Shown here in pieces: positions 45,933 to 57,745 of a DNA stretch of 64,000 nucleotides. This DNA comes from Cristatella mucedo (taxonomy: Eukaryota; Bryozoa; Phylactolaemata; Cristatellidae). Position 1 is the stretch's first letter, and each line of letters starts with the position of its first letter. The notes under the pieces were generated by a model. The model was not told where the DNA came from. It saw only the letters and a program-made list of their open reading frames with translations, and did not search any database. Position numbers and translations under genes: made by a program. The DNA is taken from contig WPIO01000001.1 of assembly GCA_009760855.2 (NCBI GenBank), positions 1,101,001 through 1,165,000 of the forward strand, written 5' to 3'.

Positions 45933-47490
45933 TGCAATGACGAGTTACAACCGAGTGCCAACGTTTAAATTGCAAAACTTAAATTGCAGCATTTTAAACT
46001 GCCACGCGACGGCGTGATCAGCAGCACAGGCAAGCCTAAAGTTAAGGACGGTACACCCGACTGCAGGCTCAAGCTATACCCCCATCTCTAAACCGATGCG
46101 GTTTGCCGGCGCCTTGCCCCCTGAAATCACCGAGCGGTCGCACAGGCCAGCTTCACCGAGCCGTAGTTAAAGACGGGCCTGGAGGCGCCGCGACCAAGCA
46201 ACGCACTTCGGCCTACGGTGGCCTTCCGACAGTCCTCCTAGGAGGCCACCATACTGTGCCCCACCCACCTAGCCGCTGGCACGACACACTGAGCAGACTG
46301 GATGACTGCGGTGGAGGCGCGGTCTGGCGAAGAGCTCTTCGCCGCTCGTATTAGGCGATGCACATTCTCCTGCGGGGATCTGCCGCGGCGGCCCGGATCG
46401 AGGAAACGATCGGCTGCTGCACACGGAGCCGACCCAAACCTGTCGTGCTCCGACTACTCAGACTGAACGCACACCATAGCCAGCCAATCTGGGAACGGTC
46501 AGCAAGACCGAGGATAACACAAATTAAACCCACGCAAAAGAGATTCGGAGCAAGACAGCGATAGAAAACACGTAACGACAATAAAGACGAGCGCACGACA
46601 GAGCAAGACTGAAACCGACCTGCTCCAGTAAGCACAACGAGTCACTCTGCAGGAGCTGTCCAATCATGTGTGAGGAAAACACTAGCCACATCCGGAGCAC
46701 CGGCCTCCCTGCTCTGGAGTTGCCTCCATAAATACACATATCTGCATTGAGGACTGTTATGCGACAGTGTCTCCGGCGGCGGCTGTTCTAGTGGAGTCTC
46801 ACGGAGACGCGAAGACAAGAGCAGGCGAGCATGAGCAGTGAACGAGACTCTCGTCTCTATTCCCCCAGCTGTTATATATACACGAGGGGGGGCTGACTCA
46901 CCACAGATAAGGGAGTACATCTATGGTGGGCCAAAAGCTTACGTTAAAGGGTGCACTGAGTGAATGGTTCAACCCCCCCCCCACCACAGGCGGGGCATTC
47001 CTCAGCGACCGAGAAGCAACAGGATCGCACAGCAGGACTATATACGCGGTAATCGCCAAATCGAGCCTACGAGCTCGATTCCCCCGCGAGTGGTAATGGT
47101 CAAAGTACCATCGCTAAGGAGGTAAGAAACGATCCTCTGCACAAATCGATGAAGAAGGCATGCCCTCGACGGTACGAACGATTGGTTGCTTGTTCCTGGC
47201 CTCAGTCGCTCGGTGCCCCTGTAGTAGAGAGGCAGTGGAACCACTTGATCAGCTCTTCGCTGCTCCGTCGGCCTTCCATCGCCTTGGACAGCCATCCCAA
47301 TCTTGATTAAGCGAACCCCAAAGTGCTGAAGAAAACAGAAGTAAGCTCCAAGTTAGATGTATTTGTTTTAACTTGGTCCAAACGGTCTCATAAATTTCCG
47401 GGTAACATTCCGATAACAAAATATGTAACTCATTAAGATGGCATCCTAACATATAAGGCAGCCTAAACTTTATACAAACGCTTCACAAAT
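45933..47490. other. GC-rich unassigned block
   Basis: GC-rich compared with its surroundings, with several open but motif-free frames on both strands. On minus there is TATATATAACAGC near 46875, and on plus AATAAA at about 46579. A decayed LTR element or a CpG-rich promoter region would fit, but I see no Gag or Pol motif. Confidence 0.35.
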
Positions 47491-48328
47491 GAGCCCGATG
47501 GCGGCAACCCGGGTTACCGAGTTTCCACAAGTAGAATCGCAATTCATTATTCATTTTTCAGATAGCTGCTCTAAAAAGTATAGCGTTTCAAAGTCAAAAA
47601 CGCCGCTGACCCGATTCAGGAGTAGCACCGTCAGAATCATGTCGAAGCAATCTGAATAACTATGTGCGCAAGAGCTCCATGAAAATATGCACGCTACGGT
47701 TGTCTATAATGACGATACAAAAGATGTTTGCAATGATGTTCTTAACAACGCAATGGAACTGGTGTGCAAGTTCTGGGAAACATTTCCCGGGAATTTCACT
47801 GCCGCCCGCCGGTCTGAAAAGATTATACCGAAGGTCCAGAATCGTGGCGCCAGTGCTCACCTGGGTAGTATCGCTGATAGTAAGAACAATTCTAACAACA
47901 GAGGAGGATTCGAACAATATTGGCGCGCCGTTGGCGGCGGCATCCGATGTGGCGCAGACTCTTGGCAGAAAAAAAGAGCATTAGCGAAGAAGGCTGCTCC
48001 GGGCGTGCAGATACGCTCAGTGGAGCGGCCGAAGAAGGCATCAGCGGTTGTCCCAAATCAGCCATCAATCTTGAGCTATTTCTCGAAAAAAGGCTCAATT
48101 TTCGCGATCGAGTCCTGGATCCTTGCTCCTGGGTCTGGTCAGCCGATGTGCACTTGCGCAATAAAAATCAGTGTTTTCAAAATCGCTGTCTCTCTGCTGA
48201 TGAATAAAACTAGACGAGCCGGACATTTTTAGCCGATTTGCATATAATCTGGACCACTGTTCTGGTAGTTGTTGCAGAACGCGCGAACCCGGGTAACCAT
48301 GGTAATCAGGGTTACTACCATCGGGCTC
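47491..48328 (+). mobile_element. TIR DNA element, long copy
   Basis: The inverted ends are GAGCCCGATGGCGGCAACCC (from 47491) and, on the complement, GAGCCCGATGGTAGTAACCC (from 48328), each followed by a GGTTACC-like block. The element is 838 bp. Its first 160 and last 190 bases align with the two halves of the short element at 15415-15762; the 480 bases between are present only here. No target duplication is visible. The superfamily cannot be told from the ends alone. Confidence 0.72.
47687..48232 (+). CDS. 181-codon ORF inside the TIR element
   Basis: This is the longest open frame in the window outside LINEs and simple repeats. It starts at a codon read as Met near 47687 and stops at 48230-48232. 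Visible parts are VYNDDTKDVCNDVLNNAMEL, a basic stretch KKRALAKKAAPG and RPKKASAVVPNQPSILSYF followed by SKK. QPSILSYF fits the PIP-box spacing Q-x-x-(I/L/M)-x-x-(F/Y)-(F/Y). No transposase catalytic motif or known fold is recognised. The last 30 codons run into the conserved end of the element. It may be a piece of the parent element's protein or a chance frame. Confidence 0.3.
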   Translation: MHATVVYNDDTKDVCNDVLNNAMELVCKFWETFPGNFTAARRSEKIIPKVQNRGASAHLGSIADSKNNSNNRGGFEQYWRAVGGGIRCGADSWQKKRALAKKAAPGVQIRSVERPKKASAVVPNQPSILSYFSKKGSIFAIESWILAPGSGQPMCTCAIKISVFKIAVSLLMNKTRRAGHF

Positions 48329-49890
48329 GTATGTGGCCGGGTATCCATCCAACCTAGGTCATGAAAAAGGCAAGCACTGTCATATCCACGCGATGCCCGT
48401 TGTATAGCCCTCTTCTGTTTGATTGGGGACCAACCGCTGGTTTACGGCCTTTGATTGGCGTAAATGCACTTTGGTGAATTTATGCTCAGGTTTTTTCGAT
48501 GTGCAGTTAGGTCTAGACCTTTCGATAACGCTACAGACCCAAAGAGTAGCACTCGAGGTGCTAGCGAGAGAATGCCTGCCCGAGAGAAAGCACCGCGGAC
48601 ATACGCCTCGCTCCGGCCTTCGCGTATAGAGCAGCCCCGTTGTGCCAGCTGCTGGCTTCGCTGATTAAATATACCGTCGTGGACTATTGTGATAGTGTTC
48701 CTGTATCCGGCGAGTTACTACAGGCGTTACTCATCTTAGAAGGACCTTACGCCCGGGCTTAACCTGGGAGGACGTTGGCACTGACATGTATACGAAAGAA
48801 TTTCTCTACAAAAAACCTCACGAAGTAGACAGAGGACCGGTGAAATTACTAAAAACAATTAGATTTGGTTATATCACATTCATTTTGTTATATCACTCTT
48901 GTTATATCACATTAGTTCGCTTGTGCTATATAACTAATATGGACGCCCTGCTATAGATGGGTGAACGTCGTGCCAGCTCCTAATTTATTTCAAGGCTCAA
49001 TGTGGACAACTGGAAGAGCGAGATTTTCAGGAGCCCCTACATATAGATTAGAGTGGTTTCTAGGTCTGCTTTTAAATCCAAGACAAATCCCTCGCATCCT
49101 AGGTTGCCGGGAAGGAGGCCGAGTTGAGCTAAACCCGCAGAGAGAGGTTTGTGATAATAGTCTGAATATCTTGGCGGTGCTAAATCAAAGTTGCCTGCAG
49201 ATCTGCACCTCACTAGTTGAGGAACTTCTTCAGACTTTATTTTAAAATCCATTAGCTGGCGTCCGGCAGCTACCGGGCTTTCTGGGAGGGGTAACCGGAA
49301 CTAGTGAAGGGCTCAGGAAGCTGTTCTATTGTTGCAGACCTCCGGCAGTGGGGTTTCGAAAATATTATGCACCTGAGTAAAACTATACAGATGGCATCCT
49401 CTTTTTTATTCAACAATTTTCAATTCATTAAATTTGATAGTAATTAAAACTATTAAAAAATAATTTCAAAATCGCAACTTGGAACTATGTACCTCTAATT
49501 AATATTTAATCATAAACAATTGCAATCATGATATTTTAATAAAATAAAAAAATAATTGCAAAATTTCTTTTTATTACAGTTTACATAATCTTACAGTTCG
49601 ATTTGCCTTTACTTCACCATAGCAAATTGGTGAATGGTGTTAGCAACACTAGTCTCCTCAAAATGTTCCGTTTCAACATTCTCCTAAAGAAGTGGTAAAT
49701 TTCTAAGACGGTTTTGCCCCATTAAAGCGTGCAAATATGATCAAATAAGTTTTATTTTGCTGAAAGACCTTCACAGCTGTCTATTGATGACACGACCGTC
49801 AAAAGAAGTCGGAGAGAAATGCATAGATTCGGAAACTAATCGTCTATATATGCAACAATAAAATGTAGAAGACTCACTACAGTTTTATAA
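48329..49890. other. Unassigned DNA
   Basis: Contains three near copies of GTTATATCAC at 48868-48912. The open frame at 48961-49245 (+) has no motif. The part from 49.4 kb is very AT-rich. Confidence 0.35.
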
Positions 49891-50309
49891 ATTTTTAGTT
49901 TGCGTCCAAAGAAATATTTTGCAATCTATAATTTCCATTATAAAATTATATAATATAATAATTTTCATTATACATTCTTTGCCATTTATAGGCTGTACGT
50001 TGATGTTGTAAAACAATCCCAAATGTACGCAACGTCCACGCATTTTGTCTGCATCCGTTTCAGTGAGAGGAGTATTCAGATGCAGTAGGAGTTGAAAACT
50101 GTATGTGTACGTCCTTTTTTTTAAACTATGTGCATATCTCTTGTTTAAGCCTCTCAATTATGCTTGCATAACTCCGAGAGTTTCTTCCTCAGCTCGAAGT
50201 CCGGATTCTATCGCGTTTTCTTCGCACATTCTCTTAAGTCTCTTCTTCTCTCAATTTCAGTACCCCAAGCTGTGCATTTGTCTTTAGAGATTCTTGCAGT
50301 ATTTTCAAT

Positions 50310-50421
50310 CTATTTGTAGCAAATTTTGATCGTTTCTTGCTTCAGGGATTCAAGATCAGCTGCTGCTTCTCTACGATGCATCGTAGGATCCTGCAGCAGT
50401 TTCTGGATTTGGTCAATTTTC
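50310..50421 (-). pseudogene. Helical (coiled-coil or BAR-like) segment 4
   Basis: The acceptor is ATTTTTAG, then the reading KIDQIQKLLQDPTMHRREAA followed by ADLESLKQETIKICYK and a TAG. Heptad-like spacing suggests an amphipathic helix. After the stop the frame continues with IENTARISK. It is part of the minus-strand set described at 51292-52230. Confidence 0.4.
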
Positions 50422-50498
50422 CTAAAAATAGTGTTCTAGAATTCCAGTAAAACTGTCAAATTAAAATGTAACATGCTGAAAAGCAACTAGTCTACGCG

Positions 50499-50640
50499 CA
50501 CTCCTGGTTTTCAAAATGTATTGATAGGTCTTCCGATATGCTTTCCAGCAGCTCAACCGGTTCTTCAAGTCTTTCATTTATAGCTCAGACTGCTTCTAAC
50601 AAAGAACTCCACGTGCGTCCGATCCCGACGTTAAAGCATT
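50499..50640 (-). pseudogene. Helical (coiled-coil or BAR-like) segment 3
   Basis: Reads ECFNVGIGRTWSSLLEAV, a TGA stop, then AINERLEEPVELLESISEDL and SIHFENQEC. The sense is strongly protein-like apart from one stop. The helix-rich style recalls BAR or F-BAR domains; no family signature settles it. Confidence 0.4.
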
Positions 50641-50857
50641 CATTTTTCAATGTATCCCAACAAAGTGTCGATTGAGAAAAATATAAATAAACAATTTCGA
50701 GTGTCACAAAAAATATATGTCATGACAACTTGAACCTGTTTAGCAGAGTATACTCATGCTAAATTTAAACTGTGGCTGCCACAGTTAAAAAACAATGCAT
50801 TGAGATTTAGGTGCATATTCGCTGTTTAAGACAGGACTAGTGTCCAGTCATCCCAGA

Positions 50858-51045
50858 AAGCATTATCCAGCTTTGTGCCCAACAAGATGGCCAAGTGAGC
50901 CAAGTGACCAAGGAGATGTTGATGGACTTAGGACTCTTTATGATTATATTTTCAAGGCTTGCTGCATCTTTCGCTTGTACCTCGACAAAAAAATCTATAA
51001 ATCCTTGTGTGATCATAGCTTTCCAACTTTCAAAATTCACACCAA
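50858..51045 (-). pseudogene. Helical segment 2
   Basis: Reads VNFESWKAMITQGFIDFFVE then VQAKDAASLENIIIKSPKSI. The pattern (NFE..K.....F.dF..vQ....A..LE) resembles the last long helix of BAR-type domains. An inserted LINE-A tail (51078-51160) separates it from segment 1. Confidence 0.4.
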
Positions 51046-51077
51046 CATACCTGGTGACTTGGGCAAGCTATTTTTAA

Positions 51078-51160
51078 TAATAATAATAATGCACTTGATA
51101 AAGTGCCCTCAGAGAACTTAATCTCTTTCTAGGCACTTTACATTTGCTGCAAAGGGAAAT
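51078..51160 (-). repeat. LINE family A, tail
   Basis: AATAATAATAATAATGCACT, AAAGTGCCCTCAGAGAACTT and TTTCTAGGCACTTTACATTT. Confidence 0.85.
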
Positions 51161-51269
51161 TTTGATGTCCTAGACCAGGAGTTATATCAACCAAGATACC
51201 GTAATTCTTTTTTTTTCTTATATTTGTTAATAATTTGTTTTTACCGTTAATGCAAGCAGGCGGATGAAT

Positions 51270-52230
51270 TTATTTTGGGTTCCGAGTGGCAAATGAGAAA
51301 AGTATTTTTGATTTTTCTTGTGCACGTTGGAGGTCTTTTTCCAACAGCAATTCATATTGTTCAACGAGCTTGATCGGCAAAGAAACTATCAAATATTTGT
51401 ATGCTTGTCGATATTCAAACTTTGTTCTGGCCACCCAATGTTAGGTTTTGTGAAACTAGAATAAAACGTAATACCGTCAAGTATTCTTTTTAAAATAGCT
51501 CGCTAACATTTTTGCGAAGTGAATTTTAATTTCAATTAATGTGTCAATTCTAGTACCACTAGTTATCCTCTGTTGAAGTTTTCTCCATGTAGTGAAAGCT
51601 CTATGATTCCCCAAAGTGATTTCATATAGCCACAGCTTTTCTAGTTTTTCCTCTTTTGAATCCATCAGAACTCAAACGAAGATAGACAGTTTCCAATCGA
51701 TGATAATAAATTAGGTAGCCATAGTAAGCGGATTTAGTAATTGATGGATACAATTGCCACGATTGACTCACTTCCTCTCCATTTAAAAATCAAATTGTAA
51801 ACAATGTTGATGTGATAGAATGTCCGCCGGTTGCAGATAACAGATTGTAGCAGTGTTGAAAGCTACACGATTAAAGAGTAATCTTATCGTTAGATCAGTA
51901 GGCAGACCCTGTGATATTATTGATAGCTTTGCTCTTGGATCTTATTTTGAGCAACCAACATACTGAAACTTTAGTACAGTATGAACAGCATTAATCACTG
52001 ATTTTCCGCCAAATTCAGAATATTTGGCAATCTTATTAATGCCGCCTATGCCAATCTTGTATTGCTGATTCAATCTCAAACGGTGCAGACGTTCAATATA
52101 ATTCATTTTCGATTCTTTACAAGAAACTTACCATAAATTTACTAGCCATAGTTTCTCTCTTTCTTTTACAACCTTCTGATCCACTTCTTTTTTTAATATA
52201 GATGAAAAGATATTCATCACTTTTTAGACC
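51270..52230 (-). pseudogene. Decayed coiled-coil or BAR-like gene, segment 1 region
   Basis: Three pieces are readable on minus. At about 52230-52150, KKEVDQKVVKEREKLWLVNL before a GTAAGT donor. At 51665-51477, MDSKEEKLEKLWLYEITLGN and IEIKIHFAKMLASYFKK. At 51434-51270, VARTKFEYRQAYKYLIVSLP then IKLVEQYELLLEKDLQRAQE and a TAA stop. The EKLWL word occurs in two of them, hinting at exon duplication. YRQA...L......P-I-K and HFA-x-M-L-A-x-Y-x-K-K recall the CIBAR/FAM92 BAR domain, but the segment order along the DNA does not match a simple copy. The stops suggest a pseudogene; a fast-evolving gene with unrecognised introns is the alternative. Confidence 0.42.
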
Positions 52231-52299
52231 AGAAGCAAGCAAATCTTCTGTTCTGAAGCACCGTAAATAAATAGGTAATAATAATAATATATTTACACG

Positions 52300-52386
52300 G
52301 TTGCAGCAAATGTAAAGCGCCTAGAGAGAGATTGGATTCTCTGGGGGCTTTTTTGTCAAGTGCATTATTATTATTATTATTATTAC
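52300..52386 (+). repeat. LINE family A, tail
   Basis: GTTGCAGCAAATGTAAAGCG, CCTAGAGAGAGATTGGATTC and (ATT)6. Confidence 0.85.
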
Positions 52387-52389
52387 TAT

Positions 52390-53035
52390 TCAAAGAACTT
52401 AACTACAGAAAATTTTTGAAACAGCGGACGACTTCTTAGTCCATTAAATGCTAAAGCTGAAGCTGCTTTAAAGCTGAACTGCAGTTGGACCACGTCCCCG
52501 GGAGTCTTCTGACTGATAATTATTGCCGTCTTAATCGCAGATAAGGAAGTGTTGCGAATGCTGCTTCAAAAACTAATGTCAAGGAAGGAGATGATTACTG
52601 ATTAGTCAACTGTATATGCAAAACTGGTCGCTAAGGACTCTGTTATGACAACACCTTCCTCATTAGGACTATTCCACTGATGTCTCTAGGCACTCAGTGT
52701 TTAGCTGTTAATGGCTAAATGTCGGTGGATTTATAGTAACTGAACTTTCCGTAAAACGCTAATACCTAGCGACAAAAGAGTGCTTCACACCTCCACACCA
52801 GAAGTTGCACAATTGGTCCCGTAATTGAGGTCAGAGAATTGTTCTGCATGTATTGAGCCTGTATACAACAGAGTTGTATAATACAGGGTATATTACAGCT
52901 TCCAAAGTCCACTGCATGTGTAAGATGTAAAATTGTATATAACTAGACCCAGTCACGTGCGGGCAGGTTGACCGGGCCGATGATCCGTGCCCGGCTCGTA
53001 ATGCTTCTCGCTGCAGTCTGCCATCTGCAGGGCTC
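52390..53035. other. Unassigned DNA
   Basis: No exon or repeat family supported. Confidence 0.35.
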
Positions 53036-53037
53036 AC

Positions 53038-53130
53038 CATAATAATAATAATAATAATAATAACACGTTTTACATATCGCCCTCAGAGAACGCAATTTGT
53101 TTCTAGGCACTTTAGATCTCCTGCAAAGGA
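53038..53130 (-). repeat. LINE family A, tail
   Basis: (AAT)8 on plus, then ATCGCCCTCAGAGAACGCAA and TTTCTAGGCACTTTAGATCT. Confidence 0.82.
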
Positions 53131-53311
53131 AGAGCGATGAAATATTGTACTCACTGATACTGTTCATCTTGGGCCCGAAGAAGGACCCGATGAGGACGAA
53201 CTTGACGAGAAGGTTCCACATCTGAGTTCAACTGCACCGAGTTCGACGTGGACCAGCCGTGAATCTCCGACGATGACCCGTCCCGGAGGAGCCAAACGTT
53301 CCGGTTTCCAG

Positions 53312-53500
53312 TATATAAATATAAATAATAATATGTAATAATAATATTATATAATATAAATATAATTCATTTATATAGCGCTCCAAGAGAACTTAATCTC
53401 TATTCAGGCGCTTCACATACGCCTCGGGGCTCGCGCCAACGACCTCAGTCAGACCTTGGTCGGAGCGAGCACCTTAACCGCTAGACCAAACCAGCTCGGC
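53312..53500 (-). repeat. SINE family 1, most complete copy
   Basis: On minus it starts CGAGCTGGTTTGGTCTAGCG (A box TGGTCTAGCGGTTAAGG), continues TCCGACCAAGGTCTGACTGA and a degraded B box GTTGGCGCGAGCC. Then come GTGAAGCGCCTGAATAGAGA, AGTTCTCTTGGAGCGC and a TAAATGAATTATATTTAT-type tail. The tail half is the LINE-A tail motif, so family A probably mobilises it (known principle for tRNA SINEs; inference here). Confidence 0.85.
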
Positions 53501-53924
53501 ATCGAGAGAAATAGCGGTACCAATGATTTTTGTGAGGAGTTTTACAAATCAATCGCACACGATATATTAATCATGTATATGCAGCATGTAATACATGACG
53601 GTATCAGAAAGATTGCATTAGTAAGAACAATAGATCCGAGCCTCTTTTAGATATACTGTTGCCCTATGGAACTGGATAACTCCCGTCACTTTTCGCCATC
53701 CATATTCTCCCTCTGGACGATATAATCAACTATAAAAATCTTTGGGTAGTATGTCTCCGCCCACGACTCAGTTTGACATATCTGAAGCCTTTCTTAGCCT
53801 TGCTTCACCTCCGACCCAATGAATTCTCTTTCAGCCTGCTTTCACGTCAAAAGCACTTAAATAACTACTAGCTTCCCGAATATTTTGACTAAATATGACT
53901 GGCCTTAACAGGGTTGTAAGAGGT
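53501..53924. other. Unassigned DNA
   Basis: No feature supported. Confidence 0.35.
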
Positions 53925-54390
53925 ATTAGTAAACGGTTAGATTTCGAAAAGCAGGTGCTACGATGCTTGGCCTGGTGGGGGAGTAGATCTGAGTGATAGG
54001 CTGGAGCCAAAGAATGAAGGACCTAAAAGTGAGCCACAAAACTTTGAAGTCGATCCGTTGCCTGACTGGTAGCCAGTGCAAGTCGGCGAGAAGTGATGCG
54101 ATGTGGCAACTGCGACGTTCACGACAGACAAGCTTACCTGCGGAGTTTTGCACCAGCTGTAAGTGCCTGATTGCACATGCCAGTGGGCCAGCAAGCAGTG
54201 AGTTACAGAAGTCAAGACGGGATGTCACAAATGCATGGACCAAATTAGAAGTGGTATCCTTATCTAAGCAGGCCCAAATTTTAGCAATGCTATGTAGCTG
54301 AAAGTAGGCAGACCTGATTGTGGAGCTGGTGTGGTCGCCTAACGAGGGGTCAATATTGGTCAGCATGCTGCAGCAAGCACGAAGCATTCT
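53925..54390 (-). repeat. LINE family A, C-terminal region
   Basis: Minus reading is open for 153 codons: DTTSNLVHAFVTSRLDFCNS, LLAGPLACAIRHLQLVQNSA, HIASLLADLHWLPVRQRIDF and PAFRNLTVY. Both the reverse transcriptase and the tail are missing. This is the best preserved C-terminal region of family A here. Confidence 0.87.
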
Positions 54391-55980
54391 TGGTCACCTT
54401 TTTGTAACACCTGCGGCTAATAAATTGGAGATAATTATGCACAGGCACGCACGCGAGCAATGCATGTTCGAACGAAAAGCAAGAAAGTTCAAGTGGGTGA
54501 GATAGGTGAGCTGCCTGAAACTGAAGCTAAACTCGCTGCGACTCTCGCAGGATACGCACGTGGGAATGCAAGTAACGTGCCAACCCTGATGAGTTTTGTA
54601 AACTACAAGCAGATGTCAATGGAGTGACGCTAGATGAACCAGTAATGTTATTTAATGATAGTTTAGATTAAAGATGTTAATAGCCACCCAAATAAGAATC
54701 TCTTCGATACAGGCAGCAACGAAATTAAGCGAGTCGGATGAGTAGCAAGGCTTAAAGAACTGAGCAAGGCTTAACTGGGTCAAATGGGAAGGTAAAGATG
54801 AATGTCATGCGTATAAAGTTAAGTGCAAAGGTATTTTTAGGGGCAGAATAGATAGTGGATACATAAAGGTATACGACCAAACGTTGAGGTGCAACACACT
54901 TCAAGGTGTTGCTGGATAACCGATAGCTATTCACTTCTAAATTCTGACTTCTCTAACTGATATGAGATCTCAACCCGGTTAATCACTGTACCAGCTAGTT
55001 ATTGATTTGAGAACTGAAGAGGCACTCCGTGAGCATACGGCCGTTTAGTGACAAAGGCTGTAGGTTGACTATGTAGTGATGTCCTAGCCTGATTACGATT
55101 GTTCAATTGGTCATTGCAAGCCCGAAACAGAGTGGCTTACCGGGAATGGTTTTACTCTAAATCCGATTGGAATTTTTGGTAAGGTCTGCTGAATTACTGT
55201 AATCATTTAGTTAATGTGCCTCCGCTCGTTTAGTGTTCTTGACAGAAACAGCACTAGGAGAATATAAGAAAGTTAATTGGACTACAACAACGTAGGATAA
55301 GATTTTCAGGACTTTTACTATATTCAAAGAGGAAGGGACTTCTGTGATAGCTCATAAGACTTAATTAAAATGTTTATCATGGTCGGAACCAATACGTCTA
55401 TAGACCTCGTGAGGAGATGTGTTGGCAAGTTGAGCAACAATTTCCACAGAAACCTACATGAAAAAGGTGAGAGAAACAGAGGTCAGTGAGAGTTCACAGT
55501 GCTGCAGTGACGGAAGTGAGGGAATGGGTTTCTTAAATTTTTCTTTTTTTTCTATGAAGAATTCAGAGAACGCTCTCCTAAGACGAGCTTTAGATCTCTT
55601 GGCTCTACGCATTCGTACGAGAGACTTTGAAGAGGTTCTTTATTAGACCTTTACTTTCGTATGTCATTAATCTATAGATCTGCTATTTCTCAAGAACATT
55701 TGGGCTTGGTATTGGCTCAAAAGGATCTGTACTGCCTATAATTATTTTCAAATTTCAAATGATAGACAGTGAATACCAAATTCCTTTAGTGTGTAAATAA
55801 CAAGGAACACTAAACGTTGACCAGCGAATTTTTATTAATTCTCAGGTCTACGTTTATTGTTCCTTACTATTTACGCTAGGGATATTTCTCGGCCGGGGCA
55901 AACAGGTTGTTTTGTCAGAGATGTTAACTCATCAAATGGGTTGGCTAGCTTCGAATTTTAGCATTGTATCAACGTACTAA
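54391..55980. other. Unassigned DNA
   Basis: Short frames without motifs on both strands. No repeat border seen. Confidence 0.35.
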
Positions 55981-55984
55981 GGTT

Positions 55985-56250
55985 ATAACAACAACAATAA
56001 TAATAATAGTATTAATACATTTGTTTAGCACCCTCAGAGAACTCAATCTCTTTATAAAAACTTGGCATATTGTGTGCAGAAAGCATAATAAGTTGTTACT
56101 TGCACAATGTCGGCAATCACGATCTGGAGATGTGAAATGCACAGCGTCAACGTGCAAAACGTGGTTGGTGTTACCGTGCATAGTGTCAGCACGCAGAAGT
56201 ACTCAAAGGACGAATCACAAGCACCAACTAAATCCGAAATAAACTGGTTT
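55985..56250 (-). repeat. LINE family A, 3' UTR and tail
   Basis: AACAACAATAATAATAATAG, AGCACCCTCAGAGAACTCAA, then UTR words GTGAAATGCACAGCGTCAAC, ACGTGGTTGGTGTTACCGTG and AAAGGACGAATCACAAG. Confidence 0.82.
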
Positions 56251-57660
56251 GGTTTAAGCTGTGATCGATGCAACTGGGAAAGGATAACGCGACAGCTTGC
56301 CCATTCACAGATCCACCCCCCCCCCTCTTTAAGGAATAGGACCACACTGCTGTGGAGTCACGTGCTCGCACTCGAATCGCCGATTTGACGGGCGAAGGTT
56401 GTGAGTCTGGCTGAGAGGGGTAACTGGGCATCGGTGTCACACCCACAGTTAGCGATCGAAGAGGTCAGCGTCGGCTTTCTTACTGCATAGATGAGAGAAA
56501 TAAGCAGCAGTTCTAGCGAAAGAATGGTGGAAGTTGCTTGTAAAATTAGCAGTCCATTCATTAATTGAGCCTTTTGTCCAGCCTGCCTGGTCAGCCGAGT
56601 TTCCGCTGGCAAGCGATTCAAAAATTCGGCTCTCTTCAAACTCGACTACGTTGCCCAAGTTAGTTAACGTGGTCGTGACATGGCACCTAAATTGCTGCAA
56701 TTACAGTATTCATGAATAGCTGTAATCAAGGCCACTGCTATTGACTTCAACTGGTTCACAGCTCAGCAGCTACTTCAGTCTGTCGTCGGCAACATGGCTG
56801 CCACATCCGTCAGAGATTCTCGATAGGGGATATTTTGCATCGAATCAATATTAATATCCACTCTTTTGGCATAGTCTGACCTATCACTCGTATCAGCCTT
56901 CTTATCACACCTTCCCTCTGCAAAGTGTTTTCATAATACCTGCTCCTCGTCTGCAAGTCTCCTTACCGTTCATCGTATTAAAATAAAAAATTCTAGTCAT
57001 CTGGCATTTACTTTGAATGCAATGAAAACAATGAACTTGCAGGAGCTTTAGTCACTAACAGTAACGATTATTCTTAACTTGAGTCTCAGCCAAAGATTCT
57101 TATGTTTTTCTCAGCTTTACCCTTGGCCGAGAAACCTGTAATTACGCTCTTGTGCGCTTTTCATATATAACTGTGCTCTAATACAGTGAACGATAGTAAT
57201 AAAAAAAGTCTTGAAAAGTTTCAACTAATATAATTTTCGAATGCTATTGAGTATAGGTTTTTCAAAAGCGCACCACTTATAATGATGATTGCTGAAAACA
57301 ACGTGTATGTCTTTTATGTAGAAGATAGCCTTTGCCATTGCCAAGTAAATGCCATTATTGGTGCATTATTTAAGATTTCGCCGTTTTTTTGTGTTTCATC
57401 CAAGATTGATGGCAAGAAAAACCGTGTGACTTCGCTCCTTCTGCCGTCTGCATTGAGGTTGCAGCATGACGGAATCTAAGAATGCGTTTATTTTCATCAT
57501 TAGTTCTATTCAACAAAGGATGCAATCCTGGAAAGGATGTGGTTATTTGCTAGTTTTGCTGATATTGTGGCATTAGTGCTCGTTTGATCAGATTTAGGCT
57601 TAGTCGACTTCATTTCTAAGAGTGTCAAACTATCTCAACTCGTGATATATAGTGCTAAAA
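56251..57660. other. Unassigned DNA
   Basis: No feature supported. A run CCCCCCCCCC is at 56316-56325. Confidence 0.35.
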
Positions 57661-57673
57661 TGTAGGCATGTGG

Positions 57674-57674
<1 letters not shown>

Positions 57675-57744
<70 letters not shown>

Positions 57745-57745
57745 A
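57675..57745. repeat. (CA)n/(TA)n microsatellite
   Basis: CACACACACA is followed by about 25 TA units and a TGTATGTGTG-type flank. Confidence 0.95.

Noticed and set aside
45933-47490. An LTR element or promoter in the GC-rich block (TATATATAA on minus, AATAAA on plus)
   Set aside because: The signals are on opposite strands, there are no paired LTRs, and no Gag or Pol motif could be read.
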